A stretch of 64,000 nt of DNA from Mycobacterium sp. Root135 (GTDB lineage Bacteria > Actinomycetota > Actinomycetes > Mycobacteriales > Mycobacteriaceae), in the NCBI RefSeq assembly GCF_001426545.1, contig NZ_LMEZ01000009.1, positions 1 to 64,000 on the forward strand, given 5' to 3'. Positions 25,298 to 33,378 of this stretch are shown one piece after another (within the stretch, counting starts at the first letter, position 1; every line of letters begins with the position of its first letter). The position numbers and the translations under genes are program-made. The notes beneath the pieces are model-generated. The model saw only the letters and a program-made list of their open reading frames with translations, did not search any database and had not been told where the DNA came from.

Positions 25298-26172
25298 CCG
25301 GCCTTCGCGATGACGTTCTCCGCAAACCAATTCAGGTTGCGGATCTTGTCGTCGAGCGGTTCGGTGTCGTCGCCCATGATGTAGGGGATGCGGAAGCCGA
25401 CGATGACGTCGGTGACGCCCTTGTCCTCGAGTCGCTTCACGCCGTCGAGGGTGAACCCGTCGATGGAGATGACGTGGATCGCGAACTCGTCGGCCAGTCC
25501 GATCCGTTCCTCGGTTTCGCGGTAGTGCGCCAGCTTGGCCAACAGTGGGTCGAGTTCCTCGGGGTCGCCGCCGCCGTGCATCCAGCCGTCGTTGCGCGCA
25601 GCGCGTCTCAGAGCAGCGTCGGCGTGCCCGCCGACGAGGATCGGCACCGGCTTGGTCGGCGCTGGGGTCATCTTGAAGGCCGGGAAGTCGTAGAACTCGC
25701 CGTGGTATTCGAAGTAGTCACCGGAGGTGAGGCCGCGGATGACGTCGATGCACTCGTCCATCCGCTTGCCGCGCTTGGCGTACGGCACGCCCATGATCTC
25801 GTAGTCCTCGGGCCACGGGCTGGTGCCGACGCCGAGGCCGAGACGGTTGTCGAACATCGCGGCCAGCGAGCCGGCCTGCTTGGCCACCAAGGCGGGCGGT
25901 CGGATCGGCAGCTTGAGCACGAAGATGTTGAAGTGCAGCTTGGTGGTCACCGCGGAGAGTGCGCCGATCAGGGCGAACGACTCGACGAACGGCTTACCGT
26001 CCAAGAATTCGCGGTTGCCGTCCTCGGTGTACGGATACTTCGAGTCCGAGACCTCGGGGTAGGCGACGCTGTCCGGAATGGTCATGGCGTGGTACCCGGC
26101 CTCGTCGGCGGCCTTGGCCAACGGGATCAGGTACTTCGGGTCGGTCATGGCTTCCGCATAGGTGAACCGCAT
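25294..26172 (-). CDS. LLM-class F420-dependent oxidoreductase (Rv0940c-like, KstR-type operator)
   Basis: This is a luciferase-like monooxygenase-fold oxidoreductase (292 aa) of the F420-dependent kind. Typical elements are the N-terminal MRFTYAEAMTDPKYLIPLAK, FDNRLGLGVGTSPWPEDYE and VPILVGGHADAALRRAARNDGW. Mycobacterial homologues use reduced or oxidised coenzyme F420 as hydride carrier. A perfect KstR-type palindrome lies 10 bp upstream of the start, and a TAGTAT -10 hexamer inside it is seven bases from the ATG, so the mRNA is probably leaderless. A role in steroid breakdown is implied by the operator, not by the protein itself. Confidence 0.9.
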   Translation of the reverse strand: MRFTYAEAMTDPKYLIPLAKAADEAGYHAMTIPDSVAYPEVSDSKYPYTEDGNREFLDGKPFVESFALIGALSAVTTKLHFNIFVLKLPIRPPALVAKQAGSLAAMFDNRLGLGVGTSPWPEDYEIMGVPYAKRGKRMDECIDVIRGLTSGDYFEYHGEFYDFPAFKMTPAPTKPVPILVGGHADAALRRAARNDGWMHGGGDPEELDPLLAKLAHYRETEERIGLADEFAIHVISIDGFTLDGVKRLEDKGVTDVIVGFRIPYIMGDDTEPLDDKIRNLNWFAENVIAKAG

Positions 26173-26181
26173 GGGTCGAAT

Positions 26182-26199
26182 ACTAGAACACGTTCTAGT
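26182..26199. promoter_or_regulatory. KstR-type operator (ACTAGAAC-AC-GTTCTAGT)
   Basis: This perfect 8+8 palindrome matches the published KstR consensus TnnAACnnGTTnnA. It overlaps the TAGTAT -10 element of the adjacent F420-type oxidoreductase (minus strand), the position expected for repression. KstR controls cholesterol catabolic genes in mycobacteria. Confidence 0.85.
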
Positions 26200-26302
26200 T
26201 GGCGCGGGGCGAGTTGGCTGGAAGCTGTGGATGTACTGCGGGTTGTCCGCCGGCCGGCGCGGCTCGGCGAGCACGCCGCGACGTCGGCGCTACCGTCCGC
26301 CG

Positions 26303-27097
26303 GTGCAGGATCGATGCAAGTGTCCAGCTGGCGCCCCGTCGCGCCGAGACGCGCTCCGGTATGCGGCTGTCGTGCCCGCGTTGATGGCGCTGGGATCGGC
26401 GACGGTGGCCAACGCGCCGACGGCGTTGGCGACCAACGGGATCGCCGGGCGAATCGTCTTCCTCGACCCGGGGCACAACGGGGCCAACGATGCGTCCATC
26501 GGTCGTCAGGTGCCCAACGGCCGCGGCGGCACCAAGGAATGTCAGACCACCGGAACCACCACCGAGGCGGGCTATCCCGAACATTCCTTCAACTGGCAGG
26601 TGGTCCTACTCATCCGCGAGGCGCTCACTGGGGCGGGAGTGCGGACGGCGCTGTCGCGCGGGGACGACGACGCGCTCGGTCCCTGCGTCGACGCGCGCGC
26701 CGCGATGGCCAACGCGCTGGCCCCGGACGCCATCGTCAGCATCCATGCCGACGGCGGCCCGCCGACCGGGCGCGGGTTTCACGTCAACTACTCCGCACCA
26801 CCGGTCAACGCGGCACAGGCGGGTCCGTCCATTCGCCTAGCCACGGTGATGCGCGATCGACTCGCCGCCTCGGGCCTTCAGACGTCGACCTACCGCGGTT
26901 CCGACGGGTTGTACGGGCGCTCGGATCTGGCCGGGCTCAACCTGGCTCAGTACCCGTCGATCCTCGTCGAGATGGGCAACATGAAGAACGCGGACGAGGC
27001 TCGGTTGATGGCCAGCGCCGAGGGTCGAGCCCACTATGCGAACGCGGTGGCGCAGGGCATCGCCGACTACCTCGGGCAGGCGCCGGCGCGTAGCTGA
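26303..27097 (+). CDS. N-acetylmuramoyl-L-alanine amidase (Amidase_3), exported
   Basis: This zinc amidase cleaves the amide bond between MurNAc and the peptide stem in peptidoglycan. The Amidase_3 domain shows zinc ligands H58 (DPGHNG), E93 (YPEHSFNW) and H148 (SIHADGG) and catalytic E223 (VEMGN). With the GTG start at 26303 the N-terminus has a twin-arginine-like SRRDALRY followed by a hydrophobic stretch and ALA cleavage near residue 43, suggesting Tat or Sec export; the frame is open back to 26162 but that overlaps the KstR site. It is 264 aa, close in size to Rv3717 (Ami1). The gene is alone and converges on the diiron oxygenase. Confidence 0.88.
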   Translation: MQDRCKCPAGAPSRRDALRYAAVVPALMALGSATVANAPTALATNGIAGRIVFLDPGHNGANDASIGRQVPNGRGGTKECQTTGTTTEAGYPEHSFNWQVVLLIREALTGAGVRTALSRGDDDALGPCVDARAAMANALAPDAIVSIHADGGPPTGRGFHVNYSAPPVNAAQAGPSIRLATVMRDRLAASGLQTSTYRGSDGLYGRSDLAGLNLAQYPSILVEMGNMKNADEARLMASAEGRAHYANAVAQGIADYLGQAPARS

Positions 27098-27102
27098 GTT
27101 CG

Positions 27103-28320
27103 CTACGCGAACGGCGGGGTGCCGACGCCGACCACTCCGTAGTTGCCCTGCGGCGTGCGTTCGGTGATGCGGGCCTGTGTGGTTCGGCCGTCCACCGTCA
27201 ACGTGGCCAACGGACGCTTCAACACGTCATCCGGGATCTCCCCGGAAACCGCTCCCTGCCAATGGTATTGGCCGTCGATCGGCTCGAGGTGCCCGATGAG
27301 GCGGACCCGGACGGTGTGGTCGACGTCCCCGACGCGAAGGACGGCCGGGCCGTCGTACAGTTCCCGGTCCTGCGCGGTGGCGACGTCGTCGGTCGGTCGC
27401 GCCGACGGCGTGGCCGGAAGGAAGTGGGTGCGGGTCCACAGGCGGCGTGCGATCGGACCCATCAAGCCGATGTCGGCGAGGAACGCGGCCAGCGGGGCGA
27501 ACCCGAGCGCCTGCACGTCGTGGTGGTGGGCACTGGTGCGGGCGACGCGCCGAGCCTCCTTGCCGTCCAGGCCTGCTCGTCGATATTGCGCGGCGTTGGT
27601 GAACAGGTGGCGGAAGAACAGCCCGCCGACGCCGTTGAGATTGGCTACCCACATCCGGCTGAGCCACGGCATCTCGGCGACGCGCTTGCGTGCGCCGTCC
27701 CGGGCGAACTGGATGTGGCGAGCTTCCTCGGTGACGTGGATCCGCATGATGCGCTGGACGACGGGTTGCAGGTCGGGATCGTCCATCATGTTGCGCTGCA
27801 GGGAGTCGAAGATCTCTTCCCCGACCAGCGCGGCCACCCAGAGGAGCGCGCCCCGGAAGGTGAGCGGCAGAAGGTTGATGATCATGCGCTGATAGCGCTT
27901 CGGACGCATCGGCTTTCCGCCGACCTTCTCGATGGCCCTGCCGAACATCACCATGTGACGGGTCTCGTCGCCCATCTCGGTGAGGGCGTAATGCGTCGAC
28001 CGTGCGGTCGGGTCGGCGTGCATCAGGTCGCGCAGCAGGGCCTGGTTGAGGATGTTCTCGAACCAGATGCCCGCCGAGAGCGTGTTGACGAATTCCTGCC
28101 GGGACAGTTCGATCCGCTGTTCGCGAGTCATGGCGTCCCACAACGGAGTTCCGTACAGGGAGACCGACTTCGGCGGCAGGAAGAACTTGTCCGGGTCGAG
28201 CGGGGCGTCCCAGTCGACGTCCACGACGGGCTCGTAATACTTCTTCACCGAGCCACGGAGCAGACGCTCGGAGAATTCCTCGCGCGTCGGAGCGCCACTT
28301 GCCTTGACGGAGGCTGTCAT
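27103..28320 (-). CDS. AurF-like diiron oxygenase with C-terminal DUF4873 domain
   Basis: The first 290 or so residues of this 405-residue protein are a ferritin-like diiron domain. Iron-binding E-x2-H pairs appear in EMGDETRHM and VTEEARHIQF, with a further glutamate in VGEEIFDSL, as in AurF-type N-oxygenases and related mycobacterial proteins. The C-terminal 90 residues form a small beta domain of DUF4873 type (DGPAVLRVGDVDHTVRVRL to GNYGVVGVGTPP). It probably oxygenates an organic substrate using O2. It ends 5 bp after the amidase stop and its promoter region faces cobF. The substrate is unknown. Confidence 0.85.
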   Translation of the reverse strand: MTASVKASGAPTREEFSERLLRGSVKKYYEPVVDVDWDAPLDPDKFFLPPKSVSLYGTPLWDAMTREQRIELSRQEFVNTLSAGIWFENILNQALLRDLMHADPTARSTHYALTEMGDETRHMVMFGRAIEKVGGKPMRPKRYQRMIINLLPLTFRGALLWVAALVGEEIFDSLQRNMMDDPDLQPVVQRIMRIHVTEEARHIQFARDGARKRVAEMPWLSRMWVANLNGVGGLFFRHLFTNAAQYRRAGLDGKEARRVARTSAHHHDVQALGFAPLAAFLADIGLMGPIARRLWTRTHFLPATPSARPTDDVATAQDRELYDGPAVLRVGDVDHTVRVRLIGHLEPIDGQYHWQGAVSGEIPDDVLKRPLATLTVDGRTTQARITERTPQGNYGVVGVGTPPFA

Positions 28321-28437
28321 CGTTGACGTCCCTTCAGCGAAACCATGCGCCGATATGCTTGGAAACCTAATGACGTGGCGCTCACGATGTCAATACCCCG
28401 GGTACCGGATACTTCAGGTGTCGAAGGGCGGCCAGTG

Positions 28438-29184
28438 ATGCGCCGCATCCACGTCATCGGCATCGGTGCCGGCGATCCCGGCTACGTGACGGCCCAAGCC
28501 GTCGACGCGCTCAACGACGTCGACGTGTTCTTCGCCTCCGACAAGGGCGCGGTGAAGGACGACCTGGTCGCGCTGCGGCGGGAGATCTGCGAGCGGTTCA
28601 TCCGCGAACCCGGCTATCGCTTCGTCGAGTTGCCCGACCCGAAGCGGTCCAAGGAAGCTCCCGACGGTGCCGCCTACCGGCGGGTCGTCGCCGACTGGCA
28701 CGCCGCCCGCGCCGAACTGTGGGCGCAGGCGCTCCGCGACGAGCTGGCCGACGACGGTGTCGGCGCGTTCTTGGCGTGGGGCGATCCGTCGTTGTACGAC
28801 AGCACGTTGCGCATCCTCGACATGGTCGCCGATCGCGTCGAGTTCACCTACGACGTCATCCCCGGCATCACCGCAATCCAGGCGCTCACCGCGCGACACC
28901 GCATCCCGCTCAACGACGTGGGCGCACCGGTTCTCATCACCACCGGCCGACGGCTCCGCGAGGAAGGGCTCTCCGGCACCGCGGTGGTGATGCTCGACGG
29001 CGACTGCGCCTTCCTCGACTGCCCGCCGACGACGGAGATCTGGTGGGGCGCCTACCTCGGCACCCCCGACGAGCTGCTGCTCGCGGGCACCGTCGCCGAC
29101 GTCGGCGAGCGGATCGCAGAGGTCCGGGCCGAGGCCCGCAACCGGCACGGCTGGATCATGGACATCTATCTGCTGCGGTCCTGA
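28438..29184 (+). CDS. cobF: Precorrin-6A synthase (deacetylating)
   Basis: CobF methylates C-1 of precorrin-5 with SAM and releases acetate, in the aerobic cobalamin pathway. The 248-residue SAM-dependent tetrapyrrole methylase fold starts with RRIHVIGIGAGDPGYVT (first glycine-rich loop) and has the middle motif AFLAWGDPSLYDST and VIPGITAIQAL. I chose ATG 28438 because the methylase fold begins there; the frame is open to 28345. cobF is known to be missing from the M. tuberculosis complex and present in many environmental mycobacteria, in line with the inferred host. It lies apart from other cob genes, and I see no cobalamin riboswitch in the 117 bp upstream. Confidence 0.93.
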   Translation: MRRIHVIGIGAGDPGYVTAQAVDALNDVDVFFASDKGAVKDDLVALRREICERFIREPGYRFVELPDPKRSKEAPDGAAYRRVVADWHAARAELWAQALRDELADDGVGAFLAWGDPSLYDSTLRILDMVADRVEFTYDVIPGITAIQALTARHRIPLNDVGAPVLITTGRRLREEGLSGTAVVMLDGDCAFLDCPPTTEIWWGAYLGTPDELLLAGTVADVGERIAEVRAEARNRHGWIMDIYLLRS

Positions 29185-29211
29185 CGACGACGGCCGTGGC
29201 AGGATCGGCGC

Positions 29212-29592
29212 GTGGTTCAGTTTCTGTTGCGCGCCGGGCTCACCGGTCTGGCGCTGTGGGTCGTCACCAAATTCGTCTCGGGCGTCGAGTTCGTCGGCGG
29301 TGACTCGACGCTGCAGAGGGTCGGCATCATCTTCGTGGTGGCGGTGATATTCGGCCTCGTCAACGCCTTCGTCAAACCGATCGTCGCCCTGATCTCGCTA
29401 CCGCTGTACATCGTCACCCTCGGGTTGTTCCACGTCGTCGTCAACGCGCTGATGTTGTGGATCACCTCCCGGATCACCGAGAACACCACGCACTGGGGCC
29501 TCTACATAGCGGACTTCTGGTGGACGGCCATCTGGGCCGCCATCGTGCTGTCGGTCGTCAGTTGGCTTCTGTCGCTGGTCATTCCGGGCTGA
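29212..29592 (+). CDS. Phage-holin-4_2-like (superfamily IV) membrane protein
   Basis: This is a 126-residue membrane protein with four hydrophobic segments and the family motif FGLVNAFVKPIVALISLPLYIVT (given here as key part VKPIV...LPLYIVT). It is annotated widely as mycobacterial four-helix phage holin, but it is a chromosomal housekeeping-type membrane protein of unknown role, with no phage genes nearby. The start is GTG at 29212, 27 bp after cobF. It could be co-transcribed with cobF. Confidence 0.85.
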   Translation: MVQFLLRAGLTGLALWVVTKFVSGVEFVGGDSTLQRVGIIFVVAVIFGLVNAFVKPIVALISLPLYIVTLGLFHVVVNALMLWITSRITENTTHWGLYIADFWWTAIWAAIVLSVVSWLLSLVIPG

Positions 29593-29651
29593 ATTCCGCC
29601 ACCCGCCGCCGCTCAAGATCACGGCGTACGCTCGGCGCGGTGGCTCCCGAG

Positions 29652-30221
29652 ATGAACCGCCGCACCTTCGTCGGTGCCTCCATCACCGTCGGCGGCGCCG
29701 CTGCCGCCGCGTCGGCGCTCAGCGGCTGCGGTGACGACGCGCCACCCGCCGAGCAGCAGACCACCAGCGTGGCGATGCGGATCAACGGCAAGGACGAGAA
29801 GGTCGACGTCGACACCAGGACGTCGTTGCTCGACATGCTCAGAGAGCGCGTCGGGCTCACCGGCACCAAGAAGGGCTGCGACCAAGGCGCCTGTGGCGCC
29901 TGCACAGTGCTGCTCGACGGCAAGCGGGTGAACTCCTGCCTCACGCTGGCGGTCATGCACGACGGCGGCGACGTGCAAACCATCGAGGGCGTGGCCGAGA
30001 ACGGCCGGCTCCATCCGCTGCAGCAGGCGTTCATAGACGCCGACGCGTTCCAGTGCGGCTATTGCACCTCGGGTCAGATCATGTCCGGCCTCGGCTGCAT
30101 CGACGAGGGGCACACCGGGTCCGACGCGGAGATTCGAGAGTGGATGAGCGGCAACATCTGTCGCTGCGGTGCCTATACGAACATCGTCACCGCCGTCGCG
30201 ACCGCCGCCAAGAACGCCTGA
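29652..30221 (+). CDS. PaoA-like [2Fe-2S] subunit of a Tat-exported aldehyde oxidoreductase
   Basis: This is the small iron-sulfur subunit of a xanthine-oxidase-family molybdenum enzyme (189 aa). The N-terminus MNRRTFVGAS with a hydrophobic stretch and LSGC (C26) is a twin-arginine signal with a lipobox, so the enzyme should be exported folded and possibly membrane-anchored. Two [2Fe-2S] clusters are supported by C76, C81, C84, C96 and by C135, C138, C170, C172. The E. coli periplasmic PaoABC (YagTSR) has the same layout. The three subunit genes follow each other with almost no gaps. A GTG at 29640 is an alternative start. Confidence 0.92.
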   Translation: MNRRTFVGASITVGGAAAAASALSGCGDDAPPAEQQTTSVAMRINGKDEKVDVDTRTSLLDMLRERVGLTGTKKGCDQGACGACTVLLDGKRVNSCLTLAVMHDGGDVQTIEGVAENGRLHPLQQAFIDADAFQCGYCTSGQIMSGLGCIDEGHTGSDAEIREWMSGNICRCGAYTNIVTAVATAAKNA

Positions 30222-30226
30222 CGCCG

Positions 30227-31204
30227 GTGTACCCCTTCAGCTTCACGAAGGCCGCCGACGAGTCCTCGGCGCTGGCCGCCGGCCGGTCGGGCGCCAGGTA
30301 CATCGCGGGCGGAACCACCCTCGTCGACTTGATGCGGGTGACCGTCGAACGCCCCGGGTCGGTGGTGGACATCAACGCGCTGCCCTACCGCGGCGTCGAC
30401 CTCGACGGGCGCGCCCTGCGGATCGGCTCACTGGTGCGGATGGCCGACCTGGCCGCCGACCAACGGGTGCGTCGCCAGTTCCCCGTCATCTCGGAGGCGT
30501 TGGAGCTCAGCGCATCCGCGCAGCTGCGCAACATGGCGTCCATCGGCGGCAACCTCATGCAACGCCCGCGGTGCCTGTACTTCCGCGACGTGTCGGCAAA
30601 CTGCAACCGGCGCACGCCGGGCACCGGCTGCGCGGCGACCGGCGGGCTGAACCGCAATCACGCCATCCTCGGCACCAGCGACCAGTGCGTGGCCACCCAC
30701 CCCTCGGACCTTGCGGTCGCACTGGTGGCGCTCGACGCGGTCGTCGTGACCCGCGACTCGGGAGGCGACCGACGCATTCCCGTCGCCGACTTCTTCCGGC
30801 AGCCTGGCACCACGCCGGATCAGGAACACGACCTCAAACCAGGGGAGCTCATCGTGGCCGTCGAGGTTCCGACGGGTCCCAGCACAGCTCGGTCGGGCTA
30901 CCTCAAGATTCGCGACCGGCAGTCCTACGAGTTCGCGGTGACCTCCGCGGCGGTGGCGCTCGACGTCACCGGCGGCACCGTGCGCGCCGCCAAGGTCGCC
31001 GTCGGTGGCGTCGCCACCGTGCCGTGGCGGCTCCCCGCCGTCGAGCGGGCCCTCGTCGGACGCCCGGTCTCGCCGGGTCTGTGGCGCGACGCGGCGGCCC
31101 GCGCCGCCGACGGTGCGAAACCGCTGTCCGACAACGGGTTCAAAGTGGAGTTGGTGCGACGCGTCGTCGAACGTCAGCTCGCCACGGTGGCGGGTCTGCC
31201 GTGA
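30227..31204 (+). CDS. PaoB-like FAD-binding subunit with extra [4Fe-4S] cysteines
   Basis: This is the medium subunit (325 aa) that passes electrons from the iron-sulfur clusters to FAD. The FAD-binding loop is YIAGGTTLVDLM (25-36), and ASIGGNLMQRPRC continues the FAD site. Four cysteines (C116, C126, C135, C154) lie in the insert RCLYFRDVSANC...GTGC...SDQC, which in E. coli PaoB holds a [4Fe-4S] cluster. This separates it from ordinary xanthine dehydrogenase FAD subunits. The start is GTG at 30227, five bases after the PaoA-like stop; the C-terminal CO-dehydrogenase flavoprotein domain is complete. It overlaps the large subunit by GTGA. Confidence 0.92.
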   Translation: MYPFSFTKAADESSALAAGRSGARYIAGGTTLVDLMRVTVERPGSVVDINALPYRGVDLDGRALRIGSLVRMADLAADQRVRRQFPVISEALELSASAQLRNMASIGGNLMQRPRCLYFRDVSANCNRRTPGTGCAATGGLNRNHAILGTSDQCVATHPSDLAVALVALDAVVVTRDSGGDRRIPVADFFRQPGTTPDQEHDLKPGELIVAVEVPTGPSTARSGYLKIRDRQSYEFAVTSAAVALDVTGGTVRAAKVAVGGVATVPWRLPAVERALVGRPVSPGLWRDAAARAADGAKPLSDNGFKVELVRRVVERQLATVAGLP

Positions 31205-33369
31205 CGTTCCCCCAGCGGATGCCGGATCCCCTGGTCGGCGCGCCGCTGTCGCGGGTGGACGGCCCACTCAAGGTGACGGGGGCGGCGCACTACGCCGCCG
31301 ACAACCCGGTGCCGGACTTCCTCCACGCCGTCCTCGTCTGCAGCACCGTTTCAGCCGGGGCGGTTCAGGGCGTCGACGCGGGAGAGGCGTCGACGTCGCC
31401 CGGCGTCACGCGCGTCCTCACCGACTTCCGGGCCTTGACCCTGCCCTACGACATCCGACGCGTCGCCTTCTACGGTCAACCGGTGGCGGTGGTCGTCGGC
31501 AACACCCTCGAGGCCGCCACCCACGGTGCCGCGCTCGTCCGAGTGCGGTACTCGCCGGGCCCGTCGAACACCGACATCGATGCACCGCTTGCGATTCCGG
31601 AGCCAGGCGAGCGGCAGACCGACTATGCCCGCGGCCAGCCCGAGGCCGCCCTTCGCGCCGCCGCCGTCGTCACCGACCGGCAGTACGCCATCGCCCGCAA
31701 CAACCACAACCCGATGGAATTGCCCGCCACCGTCGCCAAGTGGGACGGGGACCGGTTGACGGTCTGGGACAAGACCCAGTCCATCGTCGGAGCCCAGGAA
31801 GCCCACGCCGAGGCGCACGGCGTGCCCGTCGACCACGTGCGGGTGATCTCGCCGTTCGTCGGCGGAGCCTTCGGGAGCGCGGGTATGACGTGGCCGCACC
31901 AGTTGCTGGCCTCGTTCGCCGCTCGCCAGCTCGGCAGACCGGTCAAGTTGGTGCTGACCAGGGAACAGACGTACGCGGGCATCGGCTACCGCCCGACCAG
32001 CCGGCAGCGCATGGCAATTGGAGCCGACCGGTCGGGGCGCGTCGACGCCATCATCCACGAGGGCCGGACGGAGACGGCGCGGTACACCTCCTACGAGGAC
32101 GGTCTGACCGCGTCGCCGAAGTTCATGTACACCAGCCCCAACATGCGCTCCACCTACCGGGTGGTGCCGATGGACGTCAACCAGCCGACCTACATGCGCG
32201 GGCCAGGGGCGACGACCGGAACGTTCGCCCTGGAGTCGGCGATGGACGACCTCGCCCACACCATCGGCGTCGACCCCGTCGAGCTGCGAATCCGCAACGA
32301 ACCCGACCGTGACCAGACCGACGGGCTGCCGTTCTCCACCCGCAGGCTCACCGAATGCCTACGCCGGGGCGCCGACGAATTCGGTTGGGCGCGGCGCAAT
32401 CCCGTCCCGCGTGCGGTTCGAGAGGGTAACCAGTTGATCGGCATCGGGGTGGCTGCCGCGGGCTATCACACCAGCCGCAGCGAATCCGATGCGATGGCCC
32501 GGATCAACGCCGACGGTACGGCCGACGTGCAGACGGCGACCAGTGACATGGGACCGGGCACGTACACGTCGATGTCGCAGGTCGCCTCGGACGCGCTGGG
32601 CCTGCCCGTCGCCCGCGTCCGGTTCGCCCTCGGCGACAGCGCCTATCCTCCCGCGCCGTCGCACTCGGGTTCGCGGACCATGGCCAGTGTCGGGTCGGCG
32701 GTGTTCACGGTGGCCAACACGTTGCGCGACAAGATCGTTCGCCTGGCCGTCGTCGACCCCGGTTCGCCGCTCAACGGGGTCCGGCCCGCCGACGTCGCGG
32801 TCTCGGACGGACGCATGTTCGTCGTCCGGGAACCGTCGCGCGGCGAGAGCTATCGGGACCTGCTGGCCCGGCGCGGCTGGCCGAGCGTCGACTCGCGTGG
32901 CACCTGGACGCCCGATACCGCCGACGAACGCTTCTCGATGTACGCCTACGGGGCGGTGTTCGCCGAAGTGGCAGTGGACGATTCGCTGGGCGTGGTCCGC
33001 ATCCGTCGCGTCAACGCCTGGTACGACGCCGGGCGCGTGGTCAACCCGAAGCTCGCACACAGCCAGGCGATCGGCGGCATGGTCGGCGGCATCGGCATGG
33101 CGCTGCTGGAGGCCACCGAACTCGACCACCGCGACGGTCGCGTCGTGAACGCGAACATGTCCGACTACCTGGTGCCGGTCAACGCCGACGTGCCAGCACT
33201 CGACGCGACCTTCCTGACCGCGGAGGACACCATCGCCAACCCCATCGGGGTGAAGGGTCTCGGGGAGGTCGTCATCGTGGGGGTGCCGGCCGCCATCGCC
33301 AACGCGGTGTTCAACGCGACCGGCAAGCGGGTCACCGACCTGCCCATCCGGTTGGAGAATCTGCTCTAG
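31201..33369 (+). CDS. PaoC-like molybdopterin-binding large subunit
   Basis: This catalytic subunit (722 aa) of the xanthine-oxidase family carries the molybdenum cofactor and oxidises aldehydes to carboxylic acids. It has the N-terminal Ald_Xan_dh_C-type domain (DGPLKVTGAAHYAAD), the Mo-pterin region SPFVGGAFGS, GPGATTGTFALESAMDDLA, and the active-site glutamate E689 in VKGLGEVV. The size matches PaoC (about 730 aa). GTG at 31201 overlaps the preceding stop; the frame upstream to 30169 is a shadow of the FAD subunit. The twin-arginine signal is only on the small subunit, so this subunit would be carried out as a passenger. No XdhC/PaoD-type maturation chaperone is seen nearby. Confidence 0.94.
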   Translation: MTFPQRMPDPLVGAPLSRVDGPLKVTGAAHYAADNPVPDFLHAVLVCSTVSAGAVQGVDAGEASTSPGVTRVLTDFRALTLPYDIRRVAFYGQPVAVVVGNTLEAATHGAALVRVRYSPGPSNTDIDAPLAIPEPGERQTDYARGQPEAALRAAAVVTDRQYAIARNNHNPMELPATVAKWDGDRLTVWDKTQSIVGAQEAHAEAHGVPVDHVRVISPFVGGAFGSAGMTWPHQLLASFAARQLGRPVKLVLTREQTYAGIGYRPTSRQRMAIGADRSGRVDAIIHEGRTETARYTSYEDGLTASPKFMYTSPNMRSTYRVVPMDVNQPTYMRGPGATTGTFALESAMDDLAHTIGVDPVELRIRNEPDRDQTDGLPFSTRRLTECLRRGADEFGWARRNPVPRAVREGNQLIGIGVAAAGYHTSRSESDAMARINADGTADVQTATSDMGPGTYTSMSQVASDALGLPVARVRFALGDSAYPPAPSHSGSRTMASVGSAVFTVANTLRDKIVRLAVVDPGSPLNGVRPADVAVSDGRMFVVREPSRGESYRDLLARRGWPSVDSRGTWTPDTADERFSMYAYGAVFAEVAVDDSLGVVRIRRVNAWYDAGRVVNPKLAHSQAIGGMVGGIGMALLEATELDHRDGRVVNANMSDYLVPVNADVPALDATFLTAEDTIANPIGVKGLGEVVIVGVPAAIANAVFNATGKRVTDLPIRLENLL

Positions 33370-33378
33370 CCTGGAAAC

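Noticed and set aside
28321..28437. Possible cobalamin riboswitch before cobF
   Set aside because: The region is only about 117 bp, shared with a divergent gene, and I could not find the conserved B12-box or the usual stem arrangement.
29212..29592. Phage holin, hence a prophage remnant
   Set aside because: No integrase, capsid, tail or lysin genes are nearby; the family is a chromosomal four-helix membrane protein common in actinobacteria.
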